From Bacteroidales bacterium UBA1180 (lineage in GTDB: Bacteria > Bacteroidota > Bacteroidia > Bacteroidales > Paludibacteraceae), in assembly GCA_002310195.1 (NCBI GenBank), contig DBYS01000011.1, forward strand, positions 116,726-166,908: a stretch of 50,183 bases of DNA, read 5' to 3'. The notes under the pieces were generated by a model, which made no database searches, was not told the DNA's origin, and was given only the letters and a program-made list of their open reading frames with translations. Every line of letters begins with the position of its first letter. Position 1 is the stretch's first letter. Made by a program: the position numbers and the translations under genes. Below, one piece after another: positions 26,928 to 35,878 of this stretch.

Positions 26928-27980
26928 ATGATGAATAAACGTAAACTATACATTATCCTCTCGGTGGCTGTCGTACTGATGACTCTGCTCGGTGCAGGCA
27001 TCTACAAGGGCGTACGGCGCTACCGTTACACACGCTGCAACTTCGTCAGCATCGACGGCGAGGAGCACGGCTATTTCGTCCGTCCTGGCGTGCCGCTCGA
27101 CAGCATCTTTGCCCGCGTGCAACGCGACTACACGATGCTCTCGCCGCACGCTTTCCGCAAGGATCTGGAGCATGTAGGTCTGCGCGAACCGAAGATCGGT
27201 TACTACCGTTTCCCCGCTGAGATGGGCAACCGCACGCTGATGATGCGTCTGCGTCAGGGCGAACAGACCCCCGTCAAGTTGCGGTTCAGCTACACCGTTC
27301 GCACCAACGAGCAGCTCGCCTCACGTATGGCTCCGCAACTGCTCATCGACTCCGCGACGATCATCGGTCTGCTGCAATGCGACACGTTCCTCGCCAAGTA
27401 TGGCGTTAACACCGAGACCGCGCGCTGCCTGTTCCTACCCGACACCTACGAGGTGTATTGGACCATGACCGGCGAGCAGCTCTTCGACCGCATGTACCGC
27501 GAGTACCAACGGTTCTGGAACGACGACCGTCAGGCCCAAGCCCGTGCGCTCGGGCTCACGCCGCAGGAGGTCACTACCCTCGCCAGCATCGTTACGTCGG
27601 AGACGAACACGAAGTGGGAGTACCCGATCATAGCCGGACTGTACCTCAATCGCATGCGCATCGGCATGCATCTGCAGGCCTGCCCCACGGCGGTGTATGC
27701 CACGCGGAAGTTCAGCGCCCGGCGTGTGACGCACGAGATGACGAGCTACCCCTCGCCCTACAACACCTACATCAACCCCGGACTGCCTCCGGGGCCGATA
27801 CGCGTCACACCGGCGGAGATCATTGACTCCACGCTCCACGCTACGAAGAGCAAGTACCTCTACATGTGCGCCAACCCCGACTTCTCGGGCACGCACGTGT
27901 TCTCGGAGAACTACGCCAAGCATGCCGCAACGGCACGCGTCTATCAGCACGAACTCAACAAACGCAAGATACGCAAATGA
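26928..27980 (+). CDS. mltG: Endolytic transglycosylase MltG (YceG-like)
   Basis: A 350-residue inner-membrane enzyme that cuts nascent glycan strands and so ends peptidoglycan polymerisation. It has a single N-terminal membrane helix (LYIILSVAVVLMTLLGAGIY), then the YceG domain with the catalytic motif ASIVTSETN; the Glu of SET aligns with Glu218 of the E. coli enzyme. Conserved NRMRIGMHLQACPTAVY, SPYNTYINPGLPPGPI and YLYMCANPDFSGTHVF follow. The start is one of two adjacent ATGs (26928 or 26931); a TTG at 26907 would overlap the preceding gene and is less likely. Its stop overlaps engB (ATGA). Confidence 0.92.
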   Translation: MMNKRKLYIILSVAVVLMTLLGAGIYKGVRRYRYTRCNFVSIDGEEHGYFVRPGVPLDSIFARVQRDYTMLSPHAFRKDLEHVGLREPKIGYYRFPAEMGNRTLMMRLRQGEQTPVKLRFSYTVRTNEQLASRMAPQLLIDSATIIGLLQCDTFLAKYGVNTETARCLFLPDTYEVYWTMTGEQLFDRMYREYQRFWNDDRQAQARALGLTPQEVTTLASIVTSETNTKWEYPIIAGLYLNRMRIGMHLQACPTAVYATRKFSARRVTHEMTSYPSPYNTYINPGLPPGPIRVTPAEIIDSTLHATKSKYLYMCANPDFSGTHVFSENYAKHAATARVYQHELNKRKIRK

Positions 27981-28594
27981 TCCGCACCGCCCAATTCACC
28001 ATCTCTTCGACCGACGTGCTCCGCTCGCCGCAGACCACTCTGCCCGAGTACGCGTTCATCGGGCGCAGTAATGTCGGTAAGTCGAGCCTGATCAACCGCC
28101 TCACGCGCCAACCCAAGCTCGCCAAGACCAGCCAGAAACCCGGCAAGACACTGCTGATCAATCACTTTGCCGTCAACGCCGGTGCACCCGATGCGTGGAA
28201 CCTCGTCGATCTGCCGGGCTACGGCTTTGCACAGGCCGGCAAGGCGCAACGCGAGGCACTGCGTAAGATGATCGAGCGTTACTGCCTGCTACGTGACCAG
28301 CTCTGCTCGCTGTTCGTGCTTGTCGATGCACGTCTGCCCTTGCAGGCTATCGACCGCGACTTCATGAACTGGCTGGGCGAGAACAGCATACCCTTCGCCC
28401 TTGTGTTCACCAAGGCCGACAAGCTCGGTAAGGAGCGTCTGGCCATGAACATCGAGGCGTACAAACAGCAGCTGCTGGAGTTTTGGGAGGAGCTGCCTCC
28501 GTGCTTCGTCACCTCTGCCGAGTCGGGTCTCGGTTGCGACGAGCTCACCGCGTATATCGAACAGATTAACACCCAGATAGCCAATGACCGATAG
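27977..28594 (+). CDS. engB: Ribosome biogenesis GTPase EngB (YihA/YsxC)
   Basis: A 205-residue TRAFAC-class GTPase needed for late assembly of the large ribosomal subunit. The GTPase motifs are G1 GRSNVGKSS, G2 around KTSQKPGKT, G3 DLPGYG, G4 TKAD and G5 TSAE. The start ATG at 27977 overlaps the mltG stop by 4 bp and gives the usual N-terminus before PEYAFIGRSNVGKS; an upstream frame extension inside mltG is rejected. It overlaps the next gene by 11 bp. Confidence 0.95.
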   Translation: MIRTAQFTISSTDVLRSPQTTLPEYAFIGRSNVGKSSLINRLTRQPKLAKTSQKPGKTLLINHFAVNAGAPDAWNLVDLPGYGFAQAGKAQREALRKMIERYCLLRDQLCSLFVLVDARLPLQAIDRDFMNWLGENSIPFALVFTKADKLGKERLAMNIEAYKQQLLEFWEELPPCFVTSAESGLGCDELTAYIEQINTQIANDR

Positions 28595-29168
28595 TGTGCC
28601 CTGGTATCAGCCGACCTTGGCTGACGACATAGTCTTCCACAAGTGCGCGAACACCTCCGGAGCGATTCAGCAGGTGCTCAACGACTGCCGCGAGCTGCGC
28701 ACGCCGTACGTGGTAATCACGCCGGCAATGAAAGACGTGCAGGCACTGCACCGGATCATCGTGCCCGTCAGTCGGCTGGAGGAGGAGACCTACAAGGCGG
28801 AGATCTGCACGTATCTGGCACGGAAGACCGGCGCACATATCATCCTGCTGCAGGCCAACGATTACGGCAGCCGCGCACGGCAGAACGTTGGGAAGATCGT
28901 CACGCATATCCAGGCTGTGGCTGAGAAGACCGGCACGTCTATCAGCTACGAGGTCATTCAGGCGCGCAAGGACAGCAGCAAGGTCAACCGTGAGGCAGCT
29001 GAACGCCAGCGGGATTTTGTGGCCGACCTGATCATCCTCACCGCCAGTCGCGAGTACGGCTTGGACGACCTGTTCTTCGGTCCGCAGGAGCGCCATGTGA
29101 TCCAGCGCGCCCTCGTGCCGGTGATGCTCGTCAACCCCCGCGAAGACCTATTCAGCCTGTGCGACTAA
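28584..29168 (+). CDS. Universal stress protein (UspA) family protein
   Basis: A 194-residue protein with one USP-type alpha/beta domain: RIIVPVSRLEEETYKAEICTYLA, then HIILLQAND, then ADLIILTASREYGL and PVMLVNPRED at the end. The ATP-binding motif G-x2-G-x9-G(S/T) is not clearly preserved, so it may be a non-nucleotide-binding member. The first 50 residues before the domain are unusual for a single USP. It begins inside the end of engB (11-bp overlap). Confidence 0.75.
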   Translation: MTDSVPWYQPTLADDIVFHKCANTSGAIQQVLNDCRELRTPYVVITPAMKDVQALHRIIVPVSRLEEETYKAEICTYLARKTGAHIILLQANDYGSRARQNVGKIVTHIQAVAEKTGTSISYEVIQARKDSSKVNREAAERQRDFVADLIILTASREYGLDDLFFGPQERHVIQRALVPVMLVNPREDLFSLCD

Positions 29169-29203
29169 TACAGCAAATAGTTAAACCCTAAATACAACGC
29201 GTT

Positions 29204-31153
29204 ATGAAACGTATCTTTACCTCACTCATCACCCTGTGCCTGGCAGCGGCAATGACCGCCGGCACGGTCAGCTACACCGCTGACAACGAAACGATCTTCC
29301 AGAACCCAGAACGCGGGTTCATCACGATGATTGGCGGCAAACTGTCAGAGAGTGCGCCTTATGGCGTCAAAGGCCAGGAGAGCACGCTGAACAACCACAT
29401 CTCGAAAGACAAGATCAGCATTGTGCTCGTGCACTACTACCTGACTAACTACCGCACCAAAGCTACGTTGCCGGACAAGGTGCTCAATGCCTTTGACGAG
29501 GATATGCAGGTACTGCGTGACAAAGGTCTGAAGGCGATCATCCGCTTCTCGTACGTCGATGGTACGTACACGAGCGGTGGCACGGAGTCGGCCAAGGATG
29601 CAGCGTGGGATATCGTGCAGAGCCATATCAACCAGTACAAGAGTCACTGGCAGGCGAACGCCGATGTGATCTTCGTGTTCCAGGCAGGCATAGTAGGTGC
29701 ATGGGGCGAGTGGTACTACTCCGACAACTACGGCAACCAGATGAGTACGATGAACGCTGCCCGCAAGGCAGTGGTTGACGCACTGCTGGAGGCTGTGCCT
29801 ACCAACCGGATGATCCAGTTGCGCACACCGCTGTTCAAGACCGGATATATCGGCGACACCAAGGCGCTGACCTCTGCCGAGGCTTTCACCGGCACAGCGA
29901 GGGCACGTCTGGGGCAGCACAACGATGCGTTCCTGTATGATTACGACAACATGGGTACGTACTCCGACACCGCCAAGCAGAAACCCTGGCTGGCACAGGA
30001 GACCCTGTATGTGCCTATAGGCGGTGAGACGGATATCACCGATGTCAATCTGGCTAAGAAATGGGCCACCTACGACAAGACCATCGCCGAGATGAGCCGT
30101 CTGCACTGGACGTTCATCCAGAGCGGTTATGCCACGCAAACGACGAACATGTGGCGCGAGAATGGCACGTTCGACGAGCTCAATCGCCGCATGGGTTACC
30201 GTTACCAGCTCGTTAGCGGCACTTACAGCGATCAGGTCGCTGCAGGTGGCAAGCTGTCGGTGAACATCAAAATCCGCAACGCAGGTTTCGCACCGCTGTA
30301 CAACGAGCGCCCGGCATATATCGTGCTCAAGAGCGGCAGCAAGACCTACCCCATCAAGCTCGCAGCTGACCCGCGCCGCTGGCTGCCTAACGGCGAGGTG
30401 GCTACCGTCAACGAGCAGATCACCGTGCCCGCAAACGTGCCGTCGGGCACCTACCAGCTCTACCTGCACATGCCCGACGCCTACTCCAAGCTCGCGAGCG
30501 ACAAGCGCTACTCCGTACGTTTCGCCAACGCCGATGTGTGGGATTCGTCCACCGGCATGAACAGCCTCAAAGCGTCCGTGACCGTTACCGGCGGTGCCGT
30601 ACCGCCCGAACCCGAGGATGGTATAGCTCTGCCCGCTACGCTCAACAAGGCGAACGTCAATGCCTACAGCGAGGATATGACGTGGTACAACACCGATTAC
30701 TTCGATTTCGGTCCTACCGATGCACCTAACACCGAACGCTGGGCTGACTGGAAGGTGACCCTGCGCTATCCGGGCGAGTACTTCATATCCGAAGTAAGCT
30801 ATTGCACCAACGGCCACACCTTCAGCCTCACTCTGATGGACGGCAGCAGCACGGTAGCATCGTACACCACTGCCGACAAGTACTGGGGTAAAGGCGAGCA
30901 GGATTATACGCAGGACGAGAAGTGGAACCTGAGCAGCGTAGTTGCCGGCACCTACAGCTTGCGCGTACAGAACGCCACCCAGTGGGGTCAGCCCAAGCTC
31001 AAGAGCCTCACGCTCGAGTATGACGGCGAACTGCCTGAGGCGGTGGAGACCGTTCAGCAGCCGGCTGTCAACATTCAGAAAGTGCTGATCGACGGTCAGC
31101 TGTACATCATCCGCGACGGTAAGATGTACTCCATCACAGGTGCACAAAAGTAG
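29204..31153 (+). CDS. Secreted DUF4874/DUF4832 protein with short C-terminal tail
   Basis: A 649-residue secreted protein (signal peptide ending near AAAMTAGTVS). Residues of about 30-200 match DUF4874 (NPERGFITMIGG, VLVHYYLTNY, IIRFSYVDGTY, VFQAGIVGAWGEWYYSDNYG) and about 200-470 match DUF4832, a pair resembling glycosidase-like TIM-barrel proteins. A beta domain precedes the end. The last residues (VLIDGQLYIIRDGKMYSITG) match the tail of the CotH protein at 13960. The acidic residues of GAWGEW suggest a carbohydrate-active fold, but the substrate is unknown. It starts 35 bp after the stress protein gene and is probably a T9SS cargo. Confidence 0.8.
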   Translation: MKRIFTSLITLCLAAAMTAGTVSYTADNETIFQNPERGFITMIGGKLSESAPYGVKGQESTLNNHISKDKISIVLVHYYLTNYRTKATLPDKVLNAFDEDMQVLRDKGLKAIIRFSYVDGTYTSGGTESAKDAAWDIVQSHINQYKSHWQANADVIFVFQAGIVGAWGEWYYSDNYGNQMSTMNAARKAVVDALLEAVPTNRMIQLRTPLFKTGYIGDTKALTSAEAFTGTARARLGQHNDAFLYDYDNMGTYSDTAKQKPWLAQETLYVPIGGETDITDVNLAKKWATYDKTIAEMSRLHWTFIQSGYATQTTNMWRENGTFDELNRRMGYRYQLVSGTYSDQVAAGGKLSVNIKIRNAGFAPLYNERPAYIVLKSGSKTYPIKLAADPRRWLPNGEVATVNEQITVPANVPSGTYQLYLHMPDAYSKLASDKRYSVRFANADVWDSSTGMNSLKASVTVTGGAVPPEPEDGIALPATLNKANVNAYSEDMTWYNTDYFDFGPTDAPNTERWADWKVTLRYPGEYFISEVSYCTNGHTFSLTLMDGSSTVASYTTADKYWGKGEQDYTQDEKWNLSSVVAGTYSLRVQNATQWGQPKLKSLTLEYDGELPEAVETVQQPAVNIQKVLIDGQLYIIRDGKMYSITGAQK

Positions 31154-31161
31154 TTAAAGTT

Positions 31162-32667
31162 ATGAAACGATCCACAATCATCCTACTCTCGTTCCTTGCC
31201 GCACTGGTGGTGGCAGTCACGATCGTCGTGCTGCGTGCCGACCGTACGGCGGAGAACATCGTCAGCGAGCGTCTCACGCAGTTGGCTGACGAACAGCATC
31301 TGTCGCTCTCGTGGAGCGATCTGCGTATCCGTCTGATGCACGGCACGGTGCGTGTTGATAGTCTGCAGGTCGGTCTGGCCACTGCCGACAGTCTGACCGG
31401 CGACACTACGTTCATCGCCCTTTCCATGCCGCGCCTCGACATTGGCCGCATCCACTGGCTGCCGCTGCTGCGCCACCGCATAGCGCGTATCGACCGTGTG
31501 CGACTGACCAACGCCGCCGTGGAGCTCACCAAGCTGAAGGATCATACGGCACTCAGTGTCGATTCGCTGAGTCTCGCTGCGTACGATCTCAGTTACAACC
31601 TCACGGACTCGACCTTCGCCTACAACGATTCGGTCTATCAGATTGATCTCGGACCGCTGCGTTACACTTCGCCCGACAGCCTGTTTGCAGCCACCGTCGG
31701 ACATCTCAGTACGCAGGACGCCGGCAGTATTGTCATCAGCAATATCGCAGGCGGCAACACCGACCGCAAGGAGGAGCACGCCATGCGGATGGGCAAGCAG
31801 GAGGTGACGTGGGCACGGTTCAACCTGAGTGAGCTGCGCACATCGCCCGTCAACATCATCCGTATGGCCCTCAGCGGCGAGGTGGCTATCGACTCTGTCG
31901 CTCTGAACGGACCGCTCACGGATATCTATTACGATGCCCACTTCCCGCCTAAGGAGCCCTACCCTCTACCGCAGGAGTCTCTGGCTGCTATCAAGATGCC
32001 GCTGCGTATCGGGCAGTTCAACGCCTCGCTCGGCAAGCTGCATATAGGCATGACCTTCGACGGCAAGCATAGCGGCGCACTGGATTTGCGGTCGATCAAC
32101 GCACGCATAGCGAACATCACCAACGCGCCGGACAGCACCATGCGCACCGCTCTCACGATGCGCATGGGCGAGAAAGGCAAGGCGCATATCAACACCGCCA
32201 TGCAGATCAACAAACGTGGCACGTTCACCTACAGCGCCGAGCTCCACGAGCTTCGGGGCAGCGATCTGGCCGGACTGACCGAACCGATGCTGGGAGTCAA
32301 TCTGACGTGTAACTTCCACAACATCACCACCCGCTGCAAGGGCGATAGAGAGACGATGAACGGCACGTTCTGCATGCTCTACGATTCGCTCAGCATACAT
32401 GTCAATGATCATGGACCGATGGATCAGCTGTCACGGTTCGCGTGGGCTGTCAATGCGTTTGCACCGATCATGCTGTACAACCGCAACCCGCGCGGCGACC
32501 GCGAAGAGCCGAAATCTTTCGACGTATCCGCCACACACGACCCGATGCTACCGTTCCCCGCGTACTTCCTCGGTGTGATCAACGACGGCATGCTGCAAAC
32601 GATCCTCCCCTTCGGCATGGGCAAAGGCATGATGAACAAGCAAAAGCCCAAACAGAAGAAGGAATAA
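31162..32667 (+). CDS. AsmA-like / DUF748-type membrane-anchored protein
   Basis: A 501-residue protein with an N-terminal membrane anchor (IILLSFLAALVVAVTIVVL, about 5-23) and a large periplasmic part rich in beta strands. Patterns such as IRLMHGTVRVDSLQVGL, MPRLDIGRIHWLPLLRHRIARIDRVRLTNAAVEL and IDSVALNGPLTDIYYD are typical of AsmA/DUF748 proteins, which form long hydrophobic grooves and are linked to lipid transport to the outer membrane. The basic Lys-rich C-terminus (KQKPKQKKE) is unusual. It lies 8 bp after the DUF4832 gene and ends just before a strong terminator. Confidence 0.65.
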   Translation: MKRSTIILLSFLAALVVAVTIVVLRADRTAENIVSERLTQLADEQHLSLSWSDLRIRLMHGTVRVDSLQVGLATADSLTGDTTFIALSMPRLDIGRIHWLPLLRHRIARIDRVRLTNAAVELTKLKDHTALSVDSLSLAAYDLSYNLTDSTFAYNDSVYQIDLGPLRYTSPDSLFAATVGHLSTQDAGSIVISNIAGGNTDRKEEHAMRMGKQEVTWARFNLSELRTSPVNIIRMALSGEVAIDSVALNGPLTDIYYDAHFPPKEPYPLPQESLAAIKMPLRIGQFNASLGKLHIGMTFDGKHSGALDLRSINARIANITNAPDSTMRTALTMRMGEKGKAHINTAMQINKRGTFTYSAELHELRGSDLAGLTEPMLGVNLTCNFHNITTRCKGDRETMNGTFCMLYDSLSIHVNDHGPMDQLSRFAWAVNAFAPIMLYNRNPRGDREEPKSFDVSATHDPMLPFPAYFLGVINDGMLQTILPFGMGKGMMNKQKPKQKKE

Positions 32668-32670
32668 CAC

Positions 32671-32702
32671 AACAAACCCGACGATTGCGCGTCGGGTTTG
32701 TT
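32671..32702. terminator. Bidirectional intrinsic terminator
   Basis: A perfect 13-bp stem (AACAAACCCGACG at 32671-32683 with its complement at 32690-32702) encloses a 6-nt loop. It separates two convergent genes, with A/T-rich flanks, so it can stop transcription from both sides. Confidence 0.85.
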
Positions 32703-32710
32703 ATTATCAG

Positions 32711-33415
32711 CTACTCAGCCAAAGGTATATCCATGCCGAAGGCACAGCGGAGGGCATCGGTGTGGCGGATATGCTCGGGGGTGTCGAGCTGCATGCCTTC
32801 GCCCTTGGGGAACATCAGCAGCACACGGTCGGCGGCACGCAGAGCAAGATCGAGCTCGTGGGTGGAGATGAGGATAGTCTTGCCTTGCTCGTGAGCGATG
32901 GTGCGCAGGAGGTTCAGAGTCTTGATGCGCGAGGGCAGATCGAGATGCGCGGTGGGTTCGTCAAGGAGGATAACCGGCGTCTGCTGCGCCAACGCCTTGG
33001 CGATGAGGATACGCTGTTTCTCGCCATCGGAGTGATCGTTGTAATACGTGTCGGCAAGATCATAGACCTCAACCTGCCGCATAGCCTGATCGACTATACG
33101 GTGATCGGTCGCAGTGAGCGTACCGAGGAACGAAGTGTACGGGTAACGCCCCATAGCCACCACATCGCGCACGGTGGCACTCTCCACACTCAGGCGCTCG
33201 GTGAGAACTAATGCAACAGCTTTCTCGTTTGGCTCCGGACTATACGTACCGCCTAAGGCAGGCTGCAAACCGGCGAGGGTGCGCAGCAGGGTCGATTTGC
33301 CGCAACCGTTCGCACCGAGCAGGGCGATGAGCTCGCCGTCAGCGAGCGTGAACGACAAATCGTGCTGGATCACATGAGCGCCGTAGCCGATATTTAGATT
33401 TTCACACTTAATCAT
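32711..33415 (-). CDS. ABC transporter ATP-binding protein, iron-chelate/cobalamin type
   Basis: A 234-residue ATPase subunit. Walker A is GANGCGKST, the signature motif is the slightly unusual HSDGEKQR, Walker B is VILLDEP, and the switch is STHELD. The order and the segment MGRYPYTSFLGTLTATD resemble FecE/BtuD-type ATPases for siderophore, heme or cobalamin import. No permease or binding protein is in the window, so it is an orphan subunit or works with partners elsewhere. The start at 33415 is chosen because MIKCENLNIGYG is the normal family N-terminus; it overlaps the upstream stop by 4 bp (ATGA). Confidence 0.88.
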   Translation of the reverse strand: MIKCENLNIGYGAHVIQHDLSFTLADGELIALLGANGCGKSTLLRTLAGLQPALGGTYSPEPNEKAVALVLTERLSVESATVRDVVAMGRYPYTSFLGTLTATDHRIVDQAMRQVEVYDLADTYYNDHSDGEKQRILIAKALAQQTPVILLDEPTAHLDLPSRIKTLNLLRTIAHEQGKTILISTHELDLALRAADRVLLMFPKGEGMQLDTPEHIRHTDALRCAFGMDIPLAE

Positions 33416-35301
33416 TCGTAGTAATATACACGTTGAACACGTCTTGACACAGACGTCAAGACCTCGTACGGGATTGTGCCGAGGCGGTCGGAGAGCTCCT
33501 GCAGGGGCAGACGGTCGCCAAAGACCTCGACTATATCGCCCACATGGGCATCGGTGCCGGTAACATCCACCATCGCCTGATCCATGCACACGTTACCTAC
33601 CACCGGGCAGCGCCGGCCGCGAACGATAACCTCGCCGCCGTAGTTGGAGAACCGCCGGTCGAAACCGTCGGCATAACCGATAGGTATGACCGCAATCTGC
33701 CGGTCTTCGCGGAGCGTGGTGTGCCGCCCATAACCGATCGACTCGCCTGCGCTGACGGTCTTGACGGAGAGGATAGTGGTCTGCAGCGAGCATACGCTGC
33801 GCAGACGGTTGCCGTCGAACGATATACCGTACAAGCCTATGCCCAGACGGCACATGTCGAACTGATAGGGCGTGAAGCGCTCGATGCCTGCAGAGTTGCA
33901 TATATGCTTGATGATCGGGTAACCGAGCTCCGCTTGCAAGGCATCGGCACAGAGCTTGTAGTAACCTATCTGCTGCAGGGTGAACGTGTCGAACTGCTGT
34001 TCGTCGCTGCCTGCCAGATGGGAGAACACCGATGCCACACGCACGGCACGGGTGCTCTGCAGGCGTTCGAGGAGCTCCGGCATCTGTTCGCGATAGAACC
34101 CCAGGCGGTGCATGCCCGAGTCGATCTTGATATGTACGGGCACGTTCTCCAGACCTTTCTCCTCCGCTGCCATGATCACCTGCTCAAGCGAGGCAAACGA
34201 ATAGACGTTCGGTTCGAGGTTATTCTCAAGGATAAGGTTCATAGCCGCCACCTCGGGATCCATGATGATGATCGGCAGGGTGATGCCTGCGCGGCGCAGT
34301 TCGACACCCTCATCGGCCACGGCCACTGCCAGGTAATCCGCCACACCGGCGGCTTGCAGCGCACGGCTGACCTCAACGCTGCCCGCACCGTAGGCAAACG
34401 CCTTGACCATACAGGTGAGCTTGGTGGTAGGTTTGAGTAGCGAGCGGAAGAACCGTACGTTATCGACAAGGGCACTGAGATTGACGCGCATGACAGTCTC
34501 ATGGGTCTGCTGCAGGATACGGCGGGAGATAGTGTCCTCGTCATACCCCAGGGCGCGCATCACGGCGGCGCAGGTGCGGACGTTCTGATGGGTAGGATCC
34601 TCAATCACCACCGGGCAGTGCGCAAAGAGCTTAAGTTTCTCCTGACGCTTCGCCTCAAGGTTCGGGAAGTTCTCGCCATGCTCCTCGCCGATGTACGTGA
34701 TCACGCCTATCGTAGGCCGGATGATCGGTTCGAGCCGCTCCATCTCACCGGGCATGGATATGCCGGCCTCGAAGATCGCAAGCTGTTTAGCCTGACCGTC
34801 ATGAGGCATGTTGGCCAACTGCCAGACTGAGAGCGGCACGCCGATCTGGGAGTTGTAGGACTTAGGCGAGCGGATGATGCTGTAGTCATCCTTCAGCAAT
34901 TCGTAGAGCCACTCTTTGACTACAGTCTTGCCGTTCGAGCCGGTGATGCCGATCACGGGTATGTCGTACAGCGAACGCACGTATGCGGCGAGGCTCTGCA
35001 ATGCTGACAGGCTATCCTCCACGCGGAGCACAAGAGCTTCGGGCAGACGATCGGCCGACAGTAGCAGACTGTCGCGGCCAACCACGAACATGCGTACGCC
35101 ACGGTCATAGAGATCGGGGATATAACGCGCTCCATCGTTCTTGGGCGTGCGTAGGGCAAAGAACAATGTCTCGGCAGGCAACGGCGCCTGCGATGTGCCT
35201 AACTGACGGCTGTCGGTAAGCAGATAAGTGACCTCTTGACCGGCAGGTTTGCCGATGACCTCACGAGGCTTGAGGGCGGTGATGACGGATTGGATATTCA
35301 T
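33412..35301 (-). CDS. murF-alr: MurF-alanine racemase fusion with a strongly shortened MurF half
   Basis: A 629-residue fusion. The N-terminal part resembles MurF, the ligase adding D-Ala-D-Ala to UDP-MurNAc-tripeptide: LLTDSRQL, LFFALRTPKNDGARYI, ATP loop GITGSNGKT (about 119-126) and SYNSQIGVPLSVW. The C-terminal part is a complete alanine racemase: PLP Lys300 in MVKAFAYGAG, IKIDSGMHRLGF, HICNSAGIERF, SIGYGR and IPYEVLTSVSRRVQRVYY. Bacteroidetes fusions of this type normally have about 820-840 residues. Here the ligase is cut to about 265: after VVIEDP (234) the text passes via ALGYDEDTI directly to the racemase at THETVMRV (266). The DxYN substrate region and C-terminal domain are missing, with the frame kept open. 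Racemase activity is expected; ligase activity is doubtful. Confidence 0.9.
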   Translation of the reverse strand: MNIQSVITALKPREVIGKPAGQEVTYLLTDSRQLGTSQAPLPAETLFFALRTPKNDGARYIPDLYDRGVRMFVVGRDSLLLSADRLPEALVLRVEDSLSALQSLAAYVRSLYDIPVIGITGSNGKTVVKEWLYELLKDDYSIIRSPKSYNSQIGVPLSVWQLANMPHDGQAKQLAIFEAGISMPGEMERLEPIIRPTIGVITYIGEEHGENFPNLEAKRQEKLKLFAHCPVVIEDPTHQNVRTCAAVMRALGYDEDTISRRILQQTHETVMRVNLSALVDNVRFFRSLLKPTTKLTCMVKAFAYGAGSVEVSRALQAAGVADYLAVAVADEGVELRRAGITLPIIIMDPEVAAMNLILENNLEPNVYSFASLEQVIMAAEEKGLENVPVHIKIDSGMHRLGFYREQMPELLERLQSTRAVRVASVFSHLAGSDEQQFDTFTLQQIGYYKLCADALQAELGYPIIKHICNSAGIERFTPYQFDMCRLGIGLYGISFDGNRLRSVCSLQTTILSVKTVSAGESIGYGRHTTLREDRQIAVIPIGYADGFDRRFSNYGGEVIVRGRRCPVVGNVCMDQAMVDVTGTDAHVGDIVEVFGDRLPLQELSDRLGTIPYEVLTSVSRRVQRVYYYE

Positions 35302-35343
35302 TGTAGTTGCGTTGGTTCTGTTGCAGCCAAGCACGGCTGCGGT

Positions 35344-35874
35344 CTATTGTATAGCTTCGTCGCGAGAGATATCGGTTGGATCGACGGTTGACGGGATGTA
35401 CATCATCTCGGCGGCGGCACGCTCCTGCGGGAACGTGAAGTAAGTGCATGTACACTCGCAGAGCACCTCGCCCGGGGTAAACAGCCCGTCGGCATCCTTC
35501 GTACCGGGAGCACGTATCTCGCCATGGACGTAGGCTACGTTCCGGCGCATCTCCTGCAGGTACGCGCGGAGCTCGATATACGGGTAGAGCGTGCTGACGG
35601 GTTTGTGGTAACGGGTCTCCATCTTAGCCGTCACACCGGCGGTCTGGAGCTTATGGAACACCACCCAGCCGCATACCTCATCAAGCAGCACGGCTTGTAC
35701 GCCGCCATGCAGGGTGTTCTGCCACGACTGATGGTTAGGCGTAGGATGCCAAAAGCTGACAATAGCATCGCCGTCTTCGTAGAAACGCATGCGCGTGCCT
35801 ATAGGGTTGTTCGGGCTGCAACCGAAGCAGTTGTAGTCCGGGAGGGTGATCCAGGGATTCTTGAGCAGATTCAT
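35344..35874 (-). CDS. Hotdog-fold thioesterase (PaaI-like)
   Basis: A 176-residue protein with the single-hotdog acyl-CoA thioesterase pattern: NCFGCSPNNPIGTRMRF near the start, then TLHGGVQAVLLDEVCGW, where HGG-x-x-x-x-x-x-D/E forms the active site, and METRYHKPVS. Such enzymes hydrolyse acyl-CoA thioesters; the chain specificity is unknown. The start at 35874 is chosen because it avoids overlap with ftsY and gives the typical MNLLKNPW opening. It lies 4 bp beyond the ftsY stop. Confidence 0.87.
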   Translation of the reverse strand: MNLLKNPWITLPDYNCFGCSPNNPIGTRMRFYEDGDAIVSFWHPTPNHQSWQNTLHGGVQAVLLDEVCGWVVFHKLQTAGVTAKMETRYHKPVSTLYPYIELRAYLQEMRRNVAYVHGEIRAPGTKDADGLFTPGEVLCECTCTYFTFPQERAAAEMMYIPSTVDPTDISRDEAIQ

Positions 35875-35878
35875 CTTA

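Noticed and set aside
27590..27620. Loss of the MltG catalytic glutamate (IVTSET instead of IVEKET)
   Set aside because: Counting on the E. coli sequence places Glu218 at the second Glu of EKET, which is kept here as the Glu of SET.
33416..33589. N-terminal extension of the ABC ATPase by 58 residues
   Set aside because: The extension is Cys/Arg/Pro-rich shadow of the murF-alr gene; the family starts at MIKCENLNIGYG.
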